Shown here in pieces: positions 50,267 to 60,600 of a stretch of DNA of 64,000 nt (position 1 is the first letter of the stretch; each line of letters begins with the position of its first letter). The notes under the pieces were generated by a model. That model saw only the letters and a list, made by a program, of their open reading frames with translations, had not been told where the DNA came from and made no database searches. Position numbers and translations under genes: made by a program. This DNA is from Paenisporosarcina quisquiliarum (GTDB lineage: Bacteria; Bacillota; Bacilli; Bacillales_A; Planococcaceae). The stretch is taken from positions 1 through 64,000 of the forward strand of contig NZ_JAMKBJ010000006.1 of assembly GCF_027563315.1 (NCBI RefSeq), written 5' to 3'.

Positions 50267-51279
50267 CTGAAGCACTTAACCCAATCGAATGGAAAAACGA
50301 CGCCCTTGTCTTGCTCGACCAAACCAAACTGCCGAACGACATCGTCTATGAAGAATTTACAACCGTCGAAAGCGTCTGGGATGCCATTGTCACCATGAAA
50401 GTTCGCGGTGCCCCGGCCATTGGCGTTGCCGCAGCATACGGCGTTTACTTGGCTGTTCGCAATGCTGAAACCGATTTGGTGGAAGTAGTGCAGAAATCTG
50501 CAGCGTATTTGGCTACGTCTAGACCGACCGCAGTCAACTTATTCTGGGCTCTCGACCGCATGACAGCAGTCAAAGCACCAGACGCTACTTATAAAGAAGC
50601 TTTATTAGCGGAAGCGAAAGCCATTCATAAAGAAGACGAAGAAATCAACCGCAACATAGGTGAAAACCTATTAACGCTATTAGCTGACGGCATGGGCATC
50701 CTGACACATTGTAACGCAGGCGCTCTTGCGACATCTAAATACGGAACAGCTACAGCACCAATGTACCTGGCGAAAGAAAAAGGTTGGGATTTCAAAGTGT
50801 ACGCTGACGAAACACGCCCGCGTTTACAAGGATCAACACTGACCGCGCTGGAACTAAGCAGAGCGGGCATCGACGTTACAGTCATCACCGACAACATGGC
50901 AGCCATGGTCATGTCACAAGGAAAAGTACAAGCTGTTATCGTCGGTTGCGATCGTGTCGCTGCAAACGGGGATACGGCCAATAAAATCGGGACACTTGGC
51001 GTGTCCATTTTAGCGAAACACTACAACATTCCATTTTACGTGGCTGCACCGACGCCAACGATTGATTTAAATACACCAACGGGAACACAAATTCCTATCG
51101 AGGAACGTCACAAATCTGAAGTCATCGAAGGCTTTGGCAAACTGACAGCTCCAGCTGACGTGAACGTCTACAACCCGGCATTCGACGTCACGCCTCACGA
51201 ACATATCACAGCCATCGTGACGGAAAAAGGCATTGTTCGTGCACCATTTAGTGAAAACCTGGAAAAACTATTTCGTTAA
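50263..51279 (+). CDS. mtnA: methylthioribose-1-phosphate isomerase
   Basis: Isomerises methylthioribose-1-phosphate to the ribulose form. 338 aa, eIF2B-like fold. [33 protein letters not shown] (catalytic Cys), and [17 protein letters not shown] (catalytic Asp). AGGAGGAAAACAA before ATG 50263. Coupled to mtnK; 158 bp before the aldolase gene, with a repeat array in the gap. Confidence 0.96.
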   Translation: MTEALNPIEWKNDALVLLDQTKLPNDIVYEEFTTVESVWDAIVTMKVRGAPAIGVAAAYGVYLAVRNAETDLVEVVQKSAAYLATSRPTAVNLFWALDRMTAVKAPDATYKEALLAEAKAIHKEDEEINRNIGENLLTLLADGMGILTHCNAGALATSKYGTATAPMYLAKEKGWDFKVYADETRPRLQGSTLTALELSRAGIDVTVITDNMAAMVMSQGKVQAVIVGCDRVAANGDTANKIGTLGVSILAKHYNIPFYVAAPTPTIDLNTPTGTQIPIEERHKSEVIEGFGKLTAPADVNVYNPAFDVTPHEHITAIVTEKGIVRAPFSENLEKLFR

Positions 51280-51311
51280 ATTGTTGTGCTGCCAGGCAAC
51301 ATGAATCGCAG

Positions 51312-51410
51312 ATATCAAGAAAACCAACATGGATATCAAGAGAAATCTGACGTATATCAAGAAAAGTTGACGCGATATCAAGAAAAGCCAACACAATATC
51401 AAGAAACAGT
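51312..51410. repeat. 21-bp-period array, ATATCAAGAAA core
   Basis: Five cores at 51312, 51333, 51354, 51375 and 51396, exactly 21 bp apart, with the 10-bp interiors almost unrelated. It fills the gap between mtnA and the aldolase gene inside an apparent operon. Confidence 0.95.
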
Positions 51411-51437
51411 AAACCAACCATGCAAGGAGGAACCCAC

Positions 51438-52076
51438 ATGTTCCTGAAAGAACGCAATGAAATTGTCGAATATTGCAAGATGCTAATTACAAGAGGATTG
51501 ACGAAAGGGACAGGAGGCAATATTTCCATCTTTGACCGTGAATCTGGCCATATGATCATCAGTCCGAGCGGCATTGATTACGACAAAATGACGGCGGACG
51601 ATGTTGTCGTGTGCGATTTACAAGGGAATGTGGTTCATGGCGATAAAGAGCCATCAAGCGAGTTTCCGATGCATGCGATTTTCTATCAACAACGCTCAGA
51701 TATAGATGCGATGGTCCATACACATTCCATGCACGCGACGGTCCTTGCTTCACTCAGATGGAATCTACCAGCCGTTTCCTACTTGGTAGCATTTGCAGGA
51801 AAAGACGTTCGTTGTGCGGACTATGCAAGTTTCGGAACGCCGGAACTCGCAACGAATGCTTTCGATGCCATGCAAAATCGAAAAGCAGTTTTACTAGCCA
51901 ATCACGGATTACTGGCAGGCGCAACCAACATCGCGACCGCATTCAATATCGCAGAAGAAGTCGAATTTTGCTGCGAAGTCTTCTTGAAAGCAAAAACCGT
52001 TGGAGAACCAGTTATTCTAGATGATGAAGAAATGGCTCATATGGCTGAGAAGTTTAAGACGTACGGGCAGAAATAA
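51438..52076 (+). CDS. class II aldolase, probable 5-methylthioribulose/5-deoxyribulose-1-phosphate aldolase
   Basis: Zinc aldolase of the fuculose-1-phosphate (AraD/FucA) family, 212 aa. GTGGNISIFD, SSEFPMH, VHTHSMHATVLA with the metal His residues, and ANHGLLAGA with the third His. AAGGAGG places ATG 51438. Next to mtnK-mtnA it should cleave 5-methylthioribulose-1-P or 5-deoxyribulose-1-P to DHAP plus an aldehyde, the DHAP-shunt arrangement; fuculose use is unlikely without fuc genes nearby. Confidence 0.88.
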   Translation: MFLKERNEIVEYCKMLITRGLTKGTGGNISIFDRESGHMIISPSGIDYDKMTADDVVVCDLQGNVVHGDKEPSSEFPMHAIFYQQRSDIDAMVHTHSMHATVLASLRWNLPAVSYLVAFAGKDVRCADYASFGTPELATNAFDAMQNRKAVLLANHGLLAGATNIATAFNIAEEVEFCCEVFLKAKTVGEPVILDDEEMAHMAEKFKTYGQK

Positions 52077-52107
52077 ATAGATTCACAAGCACAAAGGGGA
52101 ATGAAAG

Positions 52108-52554
52108 ATGGTTGAGTTAAAACCAGTCACGCAAGATAATTTCCGAGCGTGTATTAAACTGCATGTCGCGGAATCACAGAAAAACTTTGTTGCATCTAAT
52201 ATGTACACCATTGCAGAAGCATACGTCGATCCAAAACTGACACCCTTCGCAATCACGGATGATGAAACAGTCGTTGGTCTTGTCGCGACGGAAATTGTTC
52301 CGGAAAATGAAGACTATGATCGCTACTGGATTACAAGGTTCATGGTGGGCGAAGCATTTCAAGGAAAAGGCTATGGACGTAAAGGCGTGCAACTAGCGAT
52401 TGAGATGTTATCGAAGCATGAAGACTGCGAACGAGTAAGACTATCAGTGGTTTCATCAAATGACGACTCCATTGCTTTCTATCAAAAGGTAGGCTTTGTA
52501 CTGACAGATGAATATATTGGAAATGAACGAGTAATGGACTATTTCCTAACTTAA
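52108..52554 (+). CDS. GNAT N-acetyltransferase (spermidine-acetyltransferase-like)
   Basis: 148 aa. Acetyl-CoA loop FQGKGYGRKGVQLAI; VVSSNDDSIAFYQKVGFV is the C-terminal GNAT motif. The N-terminus VELKPVTQDNFRACIKL resembles BltD/PaiA-type polyamine acetyltransferases. Following MTA-salvage genes, polyamine acetylation is plausible because spermidine synthesis makes MTA, but the substrate is not proven. GGGGAATGAAAG before ATG. Confidence 0.82.
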   Translation: MVELKPVTQDNFRACIKLHVAESQKNFVASNMYTIAEAYVDPKLTPFAITDDETVVGLVATEIVPENEDYDRYWITRFMVGEAFQGKGYGRKGVQLAIEMLSKHEDCERVRLSVVSSNDDSIAFYQKVGFVLTDEYIGNERVMDYFLT

Positions 52555-52562
52555 ACCGACTA

Positions 52563-52608
52563 AAGAGCACCAAGTTACTTTCGCTAATATGAAAGTTCTT
52601 GGTGTTCT
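52563..52608 (+). terminator. terminator after the GNAT gene
   Basis: AGAGCACCAAG-TT-ACTTTC pairs with GAAAGT-T-CTTGGTGTTCT, then TTTTTT. Confidence 0.92.
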
Positions 52609-52685
52609 TTTTTGTCTGCAATGTTGATTCATCAAAACTATTTACATAATTCGACAAAACCTGTCATATTCAACACTCACATATT

Positions 52686-52714
52686 ATGGTAAATTTTAAA
52701 TTGTCGCATATTTT
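52686..52714 (+). promoter_or_regulatory. upstream block shared with the second S8-SLH gene
   Basis: 29 bp with 25 identities to 57587-57615: ATGGTAAATTT, then AATTGTC and CATA. Two exact TTCGACA heptamers (Spo0A-box complement) lie at 52650-52656 and 52713-52719. The block is 43 bp before the start codon. Confidence 0.55.
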
Positions 52715-52757
52715 CGACAAATTACATGAGTTCAGTAAATAAAAGGGGCGGGAAGTA

Positions 52758-55700
52758 TTGTTGCAAAATCCGAGGTCGAAGAAAAGACGTAACATGCGTC
52801 TATCAATGAAGGGTATTACCAGTTTCTTATCAATACTTCTTGTGCTGTCCTTGATATCACCAATATCAAGTTCGGCAGATGCTGATGTGAAAAGTAATAC
52901 ATCAAACGAAAGCATTATAGAAATGAAAAGAATCATCGTTCAAAATCAGGCATTCTCCAAAATGGAGCCGCAATTACATGCAGATTTACAGAATCTTAAG
53001 GGTGATCAGAATGTAAACGTTATTGTCCATTTTTCCGAAAAACCTGTCGCAATTGCTAAAGGAATTTCCTTGATTAAAGGACAGGAGCTTTCTAAAAGTG
53101 AGACGAATAAAGTTACTGATTTAGTAAACAATCAACAATCGCAGGCACTGGATAGCATACGTGAAAAAAATATTTCCGTTGATGAAGGCTATTCTTTCAA
53201 CACAGTTTTAAATGCGGTTGCTATGACGGTCAAATCGTCGAAACTCCAAGATTTATTAAAAGTGGAGGGAGTTGTTCTGGTCGAGCCGGATGCAGATCGT
53301 TTTGCGACTGTACCTCAAGAAATGGATAAACCAATGGAAACGGACTATGAAAGTAATATTCCAGGGCTAGATGTAGATGAACTGTGGAAGTTAAATTATT
53401 ACGGCGAAACAGTGAAAGTAGGCGTTATTGATACAGGAATTGATTACCTTCATCCGGATTTTGAAGGAGTCTATAAAGGCGGCCACAATTTTGTGCCGCA
53501 TTCTTCAGATTATTTGACTGAACGTTCAGCGGACGATCCATATGAAACTACACCTGGCGATCGTCCAACAGAAAAATCCAGTTTCTATTACCCTACTTCG
53601 CAAGGGACACATATGGCGGGAATCATTTCAGCTATTGGAGCTAACGACTTTGGCATTAAGGGAGTAGCACCAAAAGTAGAGTTGCATGCATACCGTGTGC
53701 TTGGTGCATATGGGAAAGGGTCAGCATCTTGGCTAATTGCTGGAATTGAAAAAGCAGTAGAAGAAAAAATGGATATCATCAATTTGTCGGCAAGCGGAAC
53801 CAAAAACGACTCGACGACAGCCGATGCAAGAGCCATTAACAATGCAATGCTCGCGGGTACATTAGCTGTAGTTGCTGTAGGGAACGGTTATAACAATCCA
53901 AATACGATTTCTTCACCTGCAACTGCTGAAATGGCGCTAAGCGTTGGAAATTCAACAAATCCTATTACAGATATAACATCGGATGTTCATGTAAAAGTGG
54001 GAGATTTCGTCAGCCACACTAACCTTTCAGTACTGGCTTGGACATATGGGAAACATCCTGAAGAAGTACTAACAGGAGAATTCGATTTAATCGCAGTTCC
54101 ATTGTCAGGGAGAGAAACTGATTACCAAGATTTGAACGTCGAAAGTAAGGTTGTTCTAGTCACTGCGGGAGAAATAAGTCTTACAGAGAAAATTTCTTTT
54201 GCTAAAAACGCAGGAGCTGTCGCCGTCATTCTGGACAATAAAAAGGATGGAATGTATTCTCCCGGTCCATACGAGGGCTACTATGGCGACAATGTCACCT
54301 ACATTCCAACTTTAAGTATGTCTTATACGGATGGAAATGCGGTTCGTTCGGCATTAGCTGTGCAAGATGGAAAAGTGTCGTTCCAAAACATAGAAACGAC
54401 ACAAAGGCTAGGAAACAATGTGAACTCGTTCAGTGCATTTGGTCCTGTGGGTCCAGGTCAAGATATTAAACCGGATGTAGTAGCTCCCGGAACTGATATC
54501 ATGTCGACTGTCCCAGCTTATGGGAAGGAAAAATCAGATGCAAACTATGCAGTTTCGTATGCGAAAAAAAGCGGAACAGAAATGGCAGCTTCTCATGTGG
54601 CTGGTATTGCAGCGCTAATTAAGCAAATTAATCCGCAATGGACGCCATTTGATATCAAATTGGCCATAACGAATACGGCAAATCAATTGGATGTTACAAA
54701 GCATGGTGTATTATCTCAGGGTTCCGGTGTAGTGAATGCGAAGCAAGCGGCTTTCCCCGACGCTATTGCATATGTAGAAGATCAGTTGTTTGCATCTGAA
54801 ACGCCAGTAGAACATTTAAAAGGGTCACTAACGTTTGGAAAAATCTATCGTAAGGAAAATGAACCGACATCCGTAAGTAAACAAGTAGTAATTAAGAATC
54901 TTCAAGAAGAAGCAGACGATTATTCAGTGTCCATTGAAACAACGACAACTGCTTCAGACGCACTGACAGCTGCCAACGTGAAAGTGGACAAATCATCGTT
55001 CACCTTGAGTGGAGAGCAGAAACTAACGGTGACGATGACTGCACCACCAGGAATATCCGAAAAAGACAGTGAGCTGATGGGGTACGTTCATATTACAAAC
55101 GGTGTAACCAAAATCTCCTTACCGTTCTTTGTGAAAATAGCTCAAAAGCAGTACTTAATCGAGGACTTCTCCCTTGATCAATTCGATGTTTCCTTTAATA
55201 ATGACGGAATATTAGATTCCACAAAGTTGGGGTTCAGAACCACCGGCGATTTTGGAAACTATTTTGTTGAGATCTGGGATGCATTGAACCCAGATGGAGG
55301 TTATTTCGGAGACGGGTCACTAGGGTATGTGTCTAAAAACGACTCGTTGCCTTCTTTCAACAGATTTGGTATTCCAATTACTGGAACCTATTATGATTGG
55401 GAAACTGGTAACAAAATGGAGATTCCAGATGGTTTATACACGGTAGACTTTATAGGGTTCCATAAATCTGACCCTAGCGAGTATTCGAAAGCTTGGTCTG
55501 GACCACTAGTAGTTAAAGAAACAGATCCAGTCATTACTGCAAAATCTTCACTGGTCACAACGACCGCTAAAATGCAATTTAAAGGCCAAGTTACTGATAA
55601 ATACTTGGATTACAATAAAGTATGGGATTTGAATGGTCCTGACTATGGAGTGAATGATTTGTTCTATTGTGATTACTTGTTGGAAGCTCCAAATGGAGAT

Positions 55701-57086
55701 GCCTTGCAAGTTAATCCAATTACATTGACAGAAGAAGGAACGTTTACAATCAATGACTTGGTGACTGTGCCAGGCAATAATAAATTGACTGTATATGTAT
55801 ATGATCGGGCAGGAAACATCGGAAAGAAAGAATTTATTTTAGTTAATCAAACTGTTGGCACGCAACCGCCTGCCGATCCAGCACCAACACCAGCACCAGG
55901 ACCAGCACCAGCACCAGGGCCAGCACCAGCACCAGGGCCAGCGCCAGGGAAAATCACATTCCCATTCCCAACGCCAATGCCTGGTTGGATAAACTTCGGA
56001 GTAAATGAAAAACTGATTGCGGATCAAGTGAAAGATTCAACGAAAAAAGAAGTGTTGGTAGACGTTACAGCCTCCAGTGAAAAGACATCTGAAGCGAATT
56101 TGGAGGTGCCAGCAGTATCATTACAAGCTATTGCGCAATCTTCAAAAGCACTTGTGTTTATAACTGGCTTTAGCAAAATCTTCATTCCAAATGAAGTCGT
56201 CAAACAGATGGATTCGATGAGCCCGGATTCAACGATTATTACCGTGAAGAAGTCGCCGACTAAAGACATGCCAAATGTAATTTCTGAATCATTTGGAGTA
56301 TCGATAGCAACGAAAAAGAATTCAAAGGCAACTCCACTACTATCATTCTTAAAGCCACTTCAACTGACAGTTCCACTTAATGGTGCTTTTACTGATTCAC
56401 GTAAAGTGGCGGCTTATGAAGTGAATAGTGTGGATAATACAATGAAATACGCTGGCGGATCTCTGCAGGAAAATCATGTCACGATTAAAGTAGCCCACCC
56501 TGCAAAGTTTAGAGTAATTGAAAACAGTAAAACATTTTCAGACATCCGCAACTACTGGGCAAAAGACCAAATTGAAGTCATTGCGTCACGTACTATTACA
56601 AGCGGAAAAACAGACACGCTTTTCAACCCAGAAGGAAAAGTAACACGCGGTGAGTTCGCTGTATTGATAGCTCGCGCATTAAATCTTCCGACAGGACAAT
56701 ACGAGGGAACATTCAAAGATGTACCCGCAACTAAAGCATGGGCTTATGCTGGCATTGAAGCAGCGTACCGTGCTGGAATCGTCAACGGAAAAACGAAAGA
56801 CACGTTCGGTCCAGATGCACTAATCACTCGTGAAGAAATCGCGGCAATCGTCGTTCGTGCAGTGAAGTATCAAGATGCTGCGCTTCTGACAAGCGTAGAT
56901 ACGTCTAAATCATTTGCAGACGACAAAGTTATCGGTGAATTTGCGAAAACTTCGGTCAAACAAGCAGTAGGTTTAGGCGTCATTACAGGTCGCGCAGGTA
57001 ACAAATTCGATCCAAAAGCAAACGCAACTCGTGCAGAAGCGGCTGTTATGTTATACCGTGCACTGGACAAACTGAAAGAATTTTAA
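52758..57086 (+). CDS. catalytically dead S8 subtilase-like protein with SLH domains
   Basis: 1442 aa. Signal peptide to about residue 40, inhibitor-I9-like region (about 85-180), subtilase domain (about 215-670) with an inserted PA domain (about 455-545), Fn3-like and other beta domains, a Pro/Ala/Gly linker at about 1036-1062, and three C-terminal SLH modules (about 1255-1442) that bind wall polymer. Triad: Asp225 is kept (VIDTGID), the His position is Gln282 (SQGTHMAG) and the Ser position is Glu608 (SGTEMAASH). Oxyanion Asn376 is kept. Proteolysis is therefore not expected; a binding or decoy role is inference. TTG start after AAAAGGGGCGGG. Confidence 0.93.
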   Translation: MLQNPRSKKRRNMRLSMKGITSFLSILLVLSLISPISSSADADVKSNTSNESIIEMKRIIVQNQAFSKMEPQLHADLQNLKGDQNVNVIVHFSEKPVAIAKGISLIKGQELSKSETNKVTDLVNNQQSQALDSIREKNISVDEGYSFNTVLNAVAMTVKSSKLQDLLKVEGVVLVEPDADRFATVPQEMDKPMETDYESNIPGLDVDELWKLNYYGETVKVGVIDTGIDYLHPDFEGVYKGGHNFVPHSSDYLTERSADDPYETTPGDRPTEKSSFYYPTSQGTHMAGIISAIGANDFGIKGVAPKVELHAYRVLGAYGKGSASWLIAGIEKAVEEKMDIINLSASGTKNDSTTADARAINNAMLAGTLAVVAVGNGYNNPNTISSPATAEMALSVGNSTNPITDITSDVHVKVGDFVSHTNLSVLAWTYGKHPEEVLTGEFDLIAVPLSGRETDYQDLNVESKVVLVTAGEISLTEKISFAKNAGAVAVILDNKKDGMYSPGPYEGYYGDNVTYIPTLSMSYTDGNAVRSALAVQDGKVSFQNIETTQRLGNNVNSFSAFGPVGPGQDIKPDVVAPGTDIMSTVPAYGKEKSDANYAVSYAKKSGTEMAASHVAGIAALIKQINPQWTPFDIKLAITNTANQLDVTKHGVLSQGSGVVNAKQAAFPDAIAYVEDQLFASETPVEHLKGSLTFGKIYRKENEPTSVSKQVVIKNLQEEADDYSVSIETTTTASDALTAANVKVDKSSFTLSGEQKLTVTMTAPPGISEKDSELMGYVHITNGVTKISLPFFVKIAQKQYLIEDFSLDQFDVSFNNDGILDSTKLGFRTTGDFGNYFVEIWDALNPDGGYFGDGSLGYVSKNDSLPSFNRFGIPITGTYYDWETGNKMEIPDGLYTVDFIGFHKSDPSEYSKAWSGPLVVKETDPVITAKSSLVTTTAKMQFKGQVTDKYLDYNKVWDLNGPDYGVNDLFYCDYLLEAPNGDALQVNPITLTEEGTFTINDLVTVPGNNKLTVYVYDRAGNIGKKEFILVNQTVGTQPPADPAPTPAPGPAPAPGPAPAPGPAPGKITFPFPTPMPGWINFGVNEKLIADQVKDSTKKEVLVDVTASSEKTSEANLEVPAVSLQAIAQSSKALVFITGFSKIFIPNEVVKQMDSMSPDSTIITVKKSPTKDMPNVISESFGVSIATKKNSKATPLLSFLKPLQLTVPLNGAFTDSRKVAAYEVNSVDNTMKYAGGSLQENHVTIKVAHPAKFRVIENSKTFSDIRNYWAKDQIEVIASRTITSGKTDTLFNPEGKVTRGEFAVLIARALNLPTGQYEGTFKDVPATKAWAYAGIEAAYRAGIVNGKTKDTFGPDALITREEIAAIVVRAVKYQDAALLTSVDTSKSFADDKVIGEFAKTSVKQAVGLGVITGRAGNKFDPKANATRAEAAVMLYRALDKLKEF

Positions 57087-57094
57087 CTAATAGG

Positions 57095-57134
57095 AAAATG
57101 CCCTCTTCCAAACGACGGAAGAGGGCATTTTTTA
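57095..57134 (+). terminator. terminator after the first S8-SLH gene
   Basis: AAAATGCCCTCTTCC (57095-57109) pairs with GGAAGAGGGCATTTT (57117-57131), then T-run. Confidence 0.95.
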
Positions 57135-57680
57135 GTGAAATCTGATTAGGTGCCTGTTGAAAGTTAAACTAAATAAATCTGTGGCCAATGAAAAGATCAG
57201 TTCCGTCCTGACACTTTTTTCTCTCTTTTTAGCATGTTTATTTCAAGAAACCTCACAATGAACTTACATTATTTTCAAGTTGATATTGCAAAATACTATT
57301 TATAATAGCGAAAAGTAGTAGGTACATAGCATTCCAATCTATCAAAGGCGTCTGTACTAAAAGTCTTACGCTATGTCGGAATAGTTTCCTTAACACCCAT
57401 ATTAACCCAAATGACTCAAAAATAGAACTTTAATACCATATTAATAGTTTAAATATTATAGTTAATTTAACCTATTAATATATGTATATTTACATACTTT
57501 TTCTCTATAATTCTCCCTTTTCCAATGTTTGTAATCAAATTGTAATATTAGTTAACCTATTTTTAGATTTGCAACAATCGAAATATATGGTAAATTTCTA
57601 ATTGTCACATAATTTAGAGCGATATCTATTAAATGGGAATTTCGTCTGAGTTATGAAGCGCAAAAAGGGAGGAAAGCAGA
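57135..57680. other. intergenic region with shared upstream block
   Basis: AT-rich, no gene. 57587-57615 repeats the block found before the first S8-SLH gene. GGGAGG at 57667-57672 is the ribosome site of the next gene. A TTGTCA in the block (57602-57607) could be a -35, with TATTAA at 57627-57632 as a poor -10. Confidence 0.6.
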
Positions 57681-60600
57681 TTGAGTAATTCGAGAAACAG
57701 CATGATGGTTGCCATGGCAGCATCACTTGCACTTAGTACAGCATCAATCGGTGCACCGGCTCCAGCCGCAGCAGCGAAATTAGAGAAACAGGTACCGGTT
57801 ATCAATGTGCAAAAGCCGGCTAAGAAACTTCCGGATCGATTAATCGCACCTGAAAATCCAAGTGAGAAAGTACGTATCATCGTTGAACTTGAAAAAGCGC
57901 CTGCGATTGAAACAGCTACTCAGAAGGGTGTTCTATATAAAGAACTTCCACAATCCCAGCGTACTAGTTTAGAAGCTTCAATTGAAGCAGATCAAGTGAA
58001 TGTTCAAGCAAACATTTCGAAGTTTGCTAAAAACATTGATTTCAAGGAAAACTTCACAACTGTATTCAATGGTTTCTCTGCTGAAGTAGAAGCTAAAGAC
58101 GTAGCACGTATTGCACTTACACCTGGTGTTAAATCTGTACACGAATCTACTGAATATTCACGTCCAGTAGCCACACCACAAATGACTCACTCAAAAGAAT
58201 TAGTACAAGCCCAACTTGCTTGGGAAAAATATAACTTCAAAGGTGAAGGAATGGTTGTCGGGATTATCGATACTGGTATCGACCCATCTCACCGTGACAT
58301 GGTTCTAACTGATGACGCTTCTGGCGATATCACTTCTGATGAAGTAGGAACATTAGTTGGAAACGGTTCAATTGAAGCTGGTAAATACTTCACAGCTAAA
58401 GTGCCATACGGTTACAACTACATGGATGGCAACCAAGAGATCCGTGATTTAGGACCAGGCGCATCTATGCACGGTATGCACGTTGGTGGTACGGTTGCAG
58501 CGAACGGTGACGAAGAAAACGGTGGTATTGCAGGGGTAGCTCCAGAAGCTCAACTTTTGGCACTTAAAGTATTCGGTAACGATCCATTGTTCCCATCTAC
58601 TTTCGGCGACATTTATGTAAAAGCGATGGACGATGCAATTAAACTTGGTGCTGACGTAATCAACATGTCATTAGGTTCAACTGCAGGTTATGTAGATAAC
58701 TCAAACCCTGAACAAATGGCTGTAGCACGTGCACAAGATAACGGTTTATTAGTAGCAATTTCTGCTGGTAACTCAGACATGTTCGGATCTGGAACATTCT
58801 ATCCAATGGCAGATAACCAAGATTACGCTTTAACTGGTTCACCATCTGTATCTGAAGATTCATTTGGTGTTGCTTCATTCGAAAATTCACATGTAACGGC
58901 TTCAAGCTTCACATATGAATTCGATGGCGTTCAAACAGGACGTGCAATGTTCTTACTTGCAAATGACGCAGAACCAAACGATCTTCCTTTAGAGGAATAC
59001 CCGATTGAGTTCGCTGGATTTGGTACAGCAGCTGATTTCGCAGGTAAAGACTTAACAGGTAAATTTGCATTAGTATCACGCGGAAGCATTGCATTTGTTG
59101 AAAAAGGATTGAATGCTCAAGCTGCAGGCGCTGCAGGTATTATTGTTTATAACAACGCAGCAGGAACAATCAGCATGGCTTCAAGTTCAGATATCAAGAT
59201 TCCTTACATGTCTTCACTTCAAGTAGATGGTTTGGCACTAAAAGCAGCTCTTGATGCAGGACAAGAAGTTACAGTAGGATTCGATGGACAATACGTAGAA
59301 GTAGCGAGTCCGACTGCAGGTAAAATGTCTACATTTACTTCATGGGGACCTACACCGAACTTAGATTTCAAACCTGAAATCACAGCTCCAGGTGGAAACA
59401 TCTTCTCGACATTCAATGACAACGGATATGGTTTAATGAGCGGTACATCAATGGCTGCACCACACGTAGCTGGTGGTACGGCACTAGTAATGGAACGTGT
59501 AAATGAAGAGTTTGGCTTAACTGGCGCAGCTCGCGTACAGTTCGCTAAAAACTTAATGATGAACACGTCTAAACCAGTTGTATTAGCTGAATACGACGGC
59601 ATGAAAGAATATGTATCACCACGTCGTCAAGGTGCTGGTATCATGCAACTTGCAAACGCTTTGGAAACAGATGTAATGGTTACAAACAAAGCAACTGGCG
59701 AAGCAAAAGTAGCATTGAAAGAAATCAAAGATGGCAAGTTCACATTCACATTAAAAGCGAAAAACTACTCGGATGAAGTGAAGAACTTCAATGTAGACGT
59801 TCAACTTCAAACAGACTATGCAGGTAAAGTTTCTGGATATGACGTAGTTGTACCTAACATTTATGGATCTAACATTGTAACTGATTTGGTTGATGTAGAT
59901 GCTCCTGAAACGGTTGAAATCGCTGCAAATGGCGAAGCTGAAATTCAAGTAACTGTTGATGCTTCTCTATTGAAAGATGAAGTAGGTTACGAAACATTCG
60001 TTAACGGATTCTTCATTGACGGTTTTGTTATGTTGAATGACCCAACGGAAGAAACATCAGGAAATGTACCATTGTCAGTACCGTTCTTCGGATTCAACGG
60101 TTCATGGGATGATGCAGCAATCTTTGATGGTAGCGCATGGGAAGAAAATACGTACTGGGGTTACCAAGGTTTAGTTGACGAAGTTGGCAACTATATCGCT
60201 GGTCCATCACTAGGTGAAAACTTCGATCCGTCGAAATTTGCATTCTCTCCAAATGGCGATGGCAACATTGACTCAGCAGTGCCTGTATTCTCGTTAATGC
60301 GTAATGCGAAAAAATTAGAAGTTAACGTATTGGATTCAAACGGCAATAAAGTCCGTACCATCCGTACTGATTCTAATTTAACGAAAAACTACACAGATTC
60401 AGCTACAAACCCAGCTTACAAGTACAACCCAGCTAATGGATGGGATGGATTGATTAACGGGAAAGCTGCTGCTGATGGAGAATATAAAATTCAATTACGC
60501 GGTGTAATCGACTTTGAGGGTGCGGAATGGCAATCATATGAATTCCCAATTATCGTGGATACAAAAGCACCAACAGCTGACATTGAGTTCGATGCAGAAA

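Noticed and set aside
51248-51574. Minus-strand ORF with FLDI repeats
   Set aside because: Product of the ATATCAAGAAA array read backwards; overlaps mtnA and the aldolase gene and has no ribosome site.
55839-56027. Minus-strand Trp/Cys-rich ORF
   Set aside because: Shadow of the Pro/Ala/Gly linker of the S8-SLH protein.
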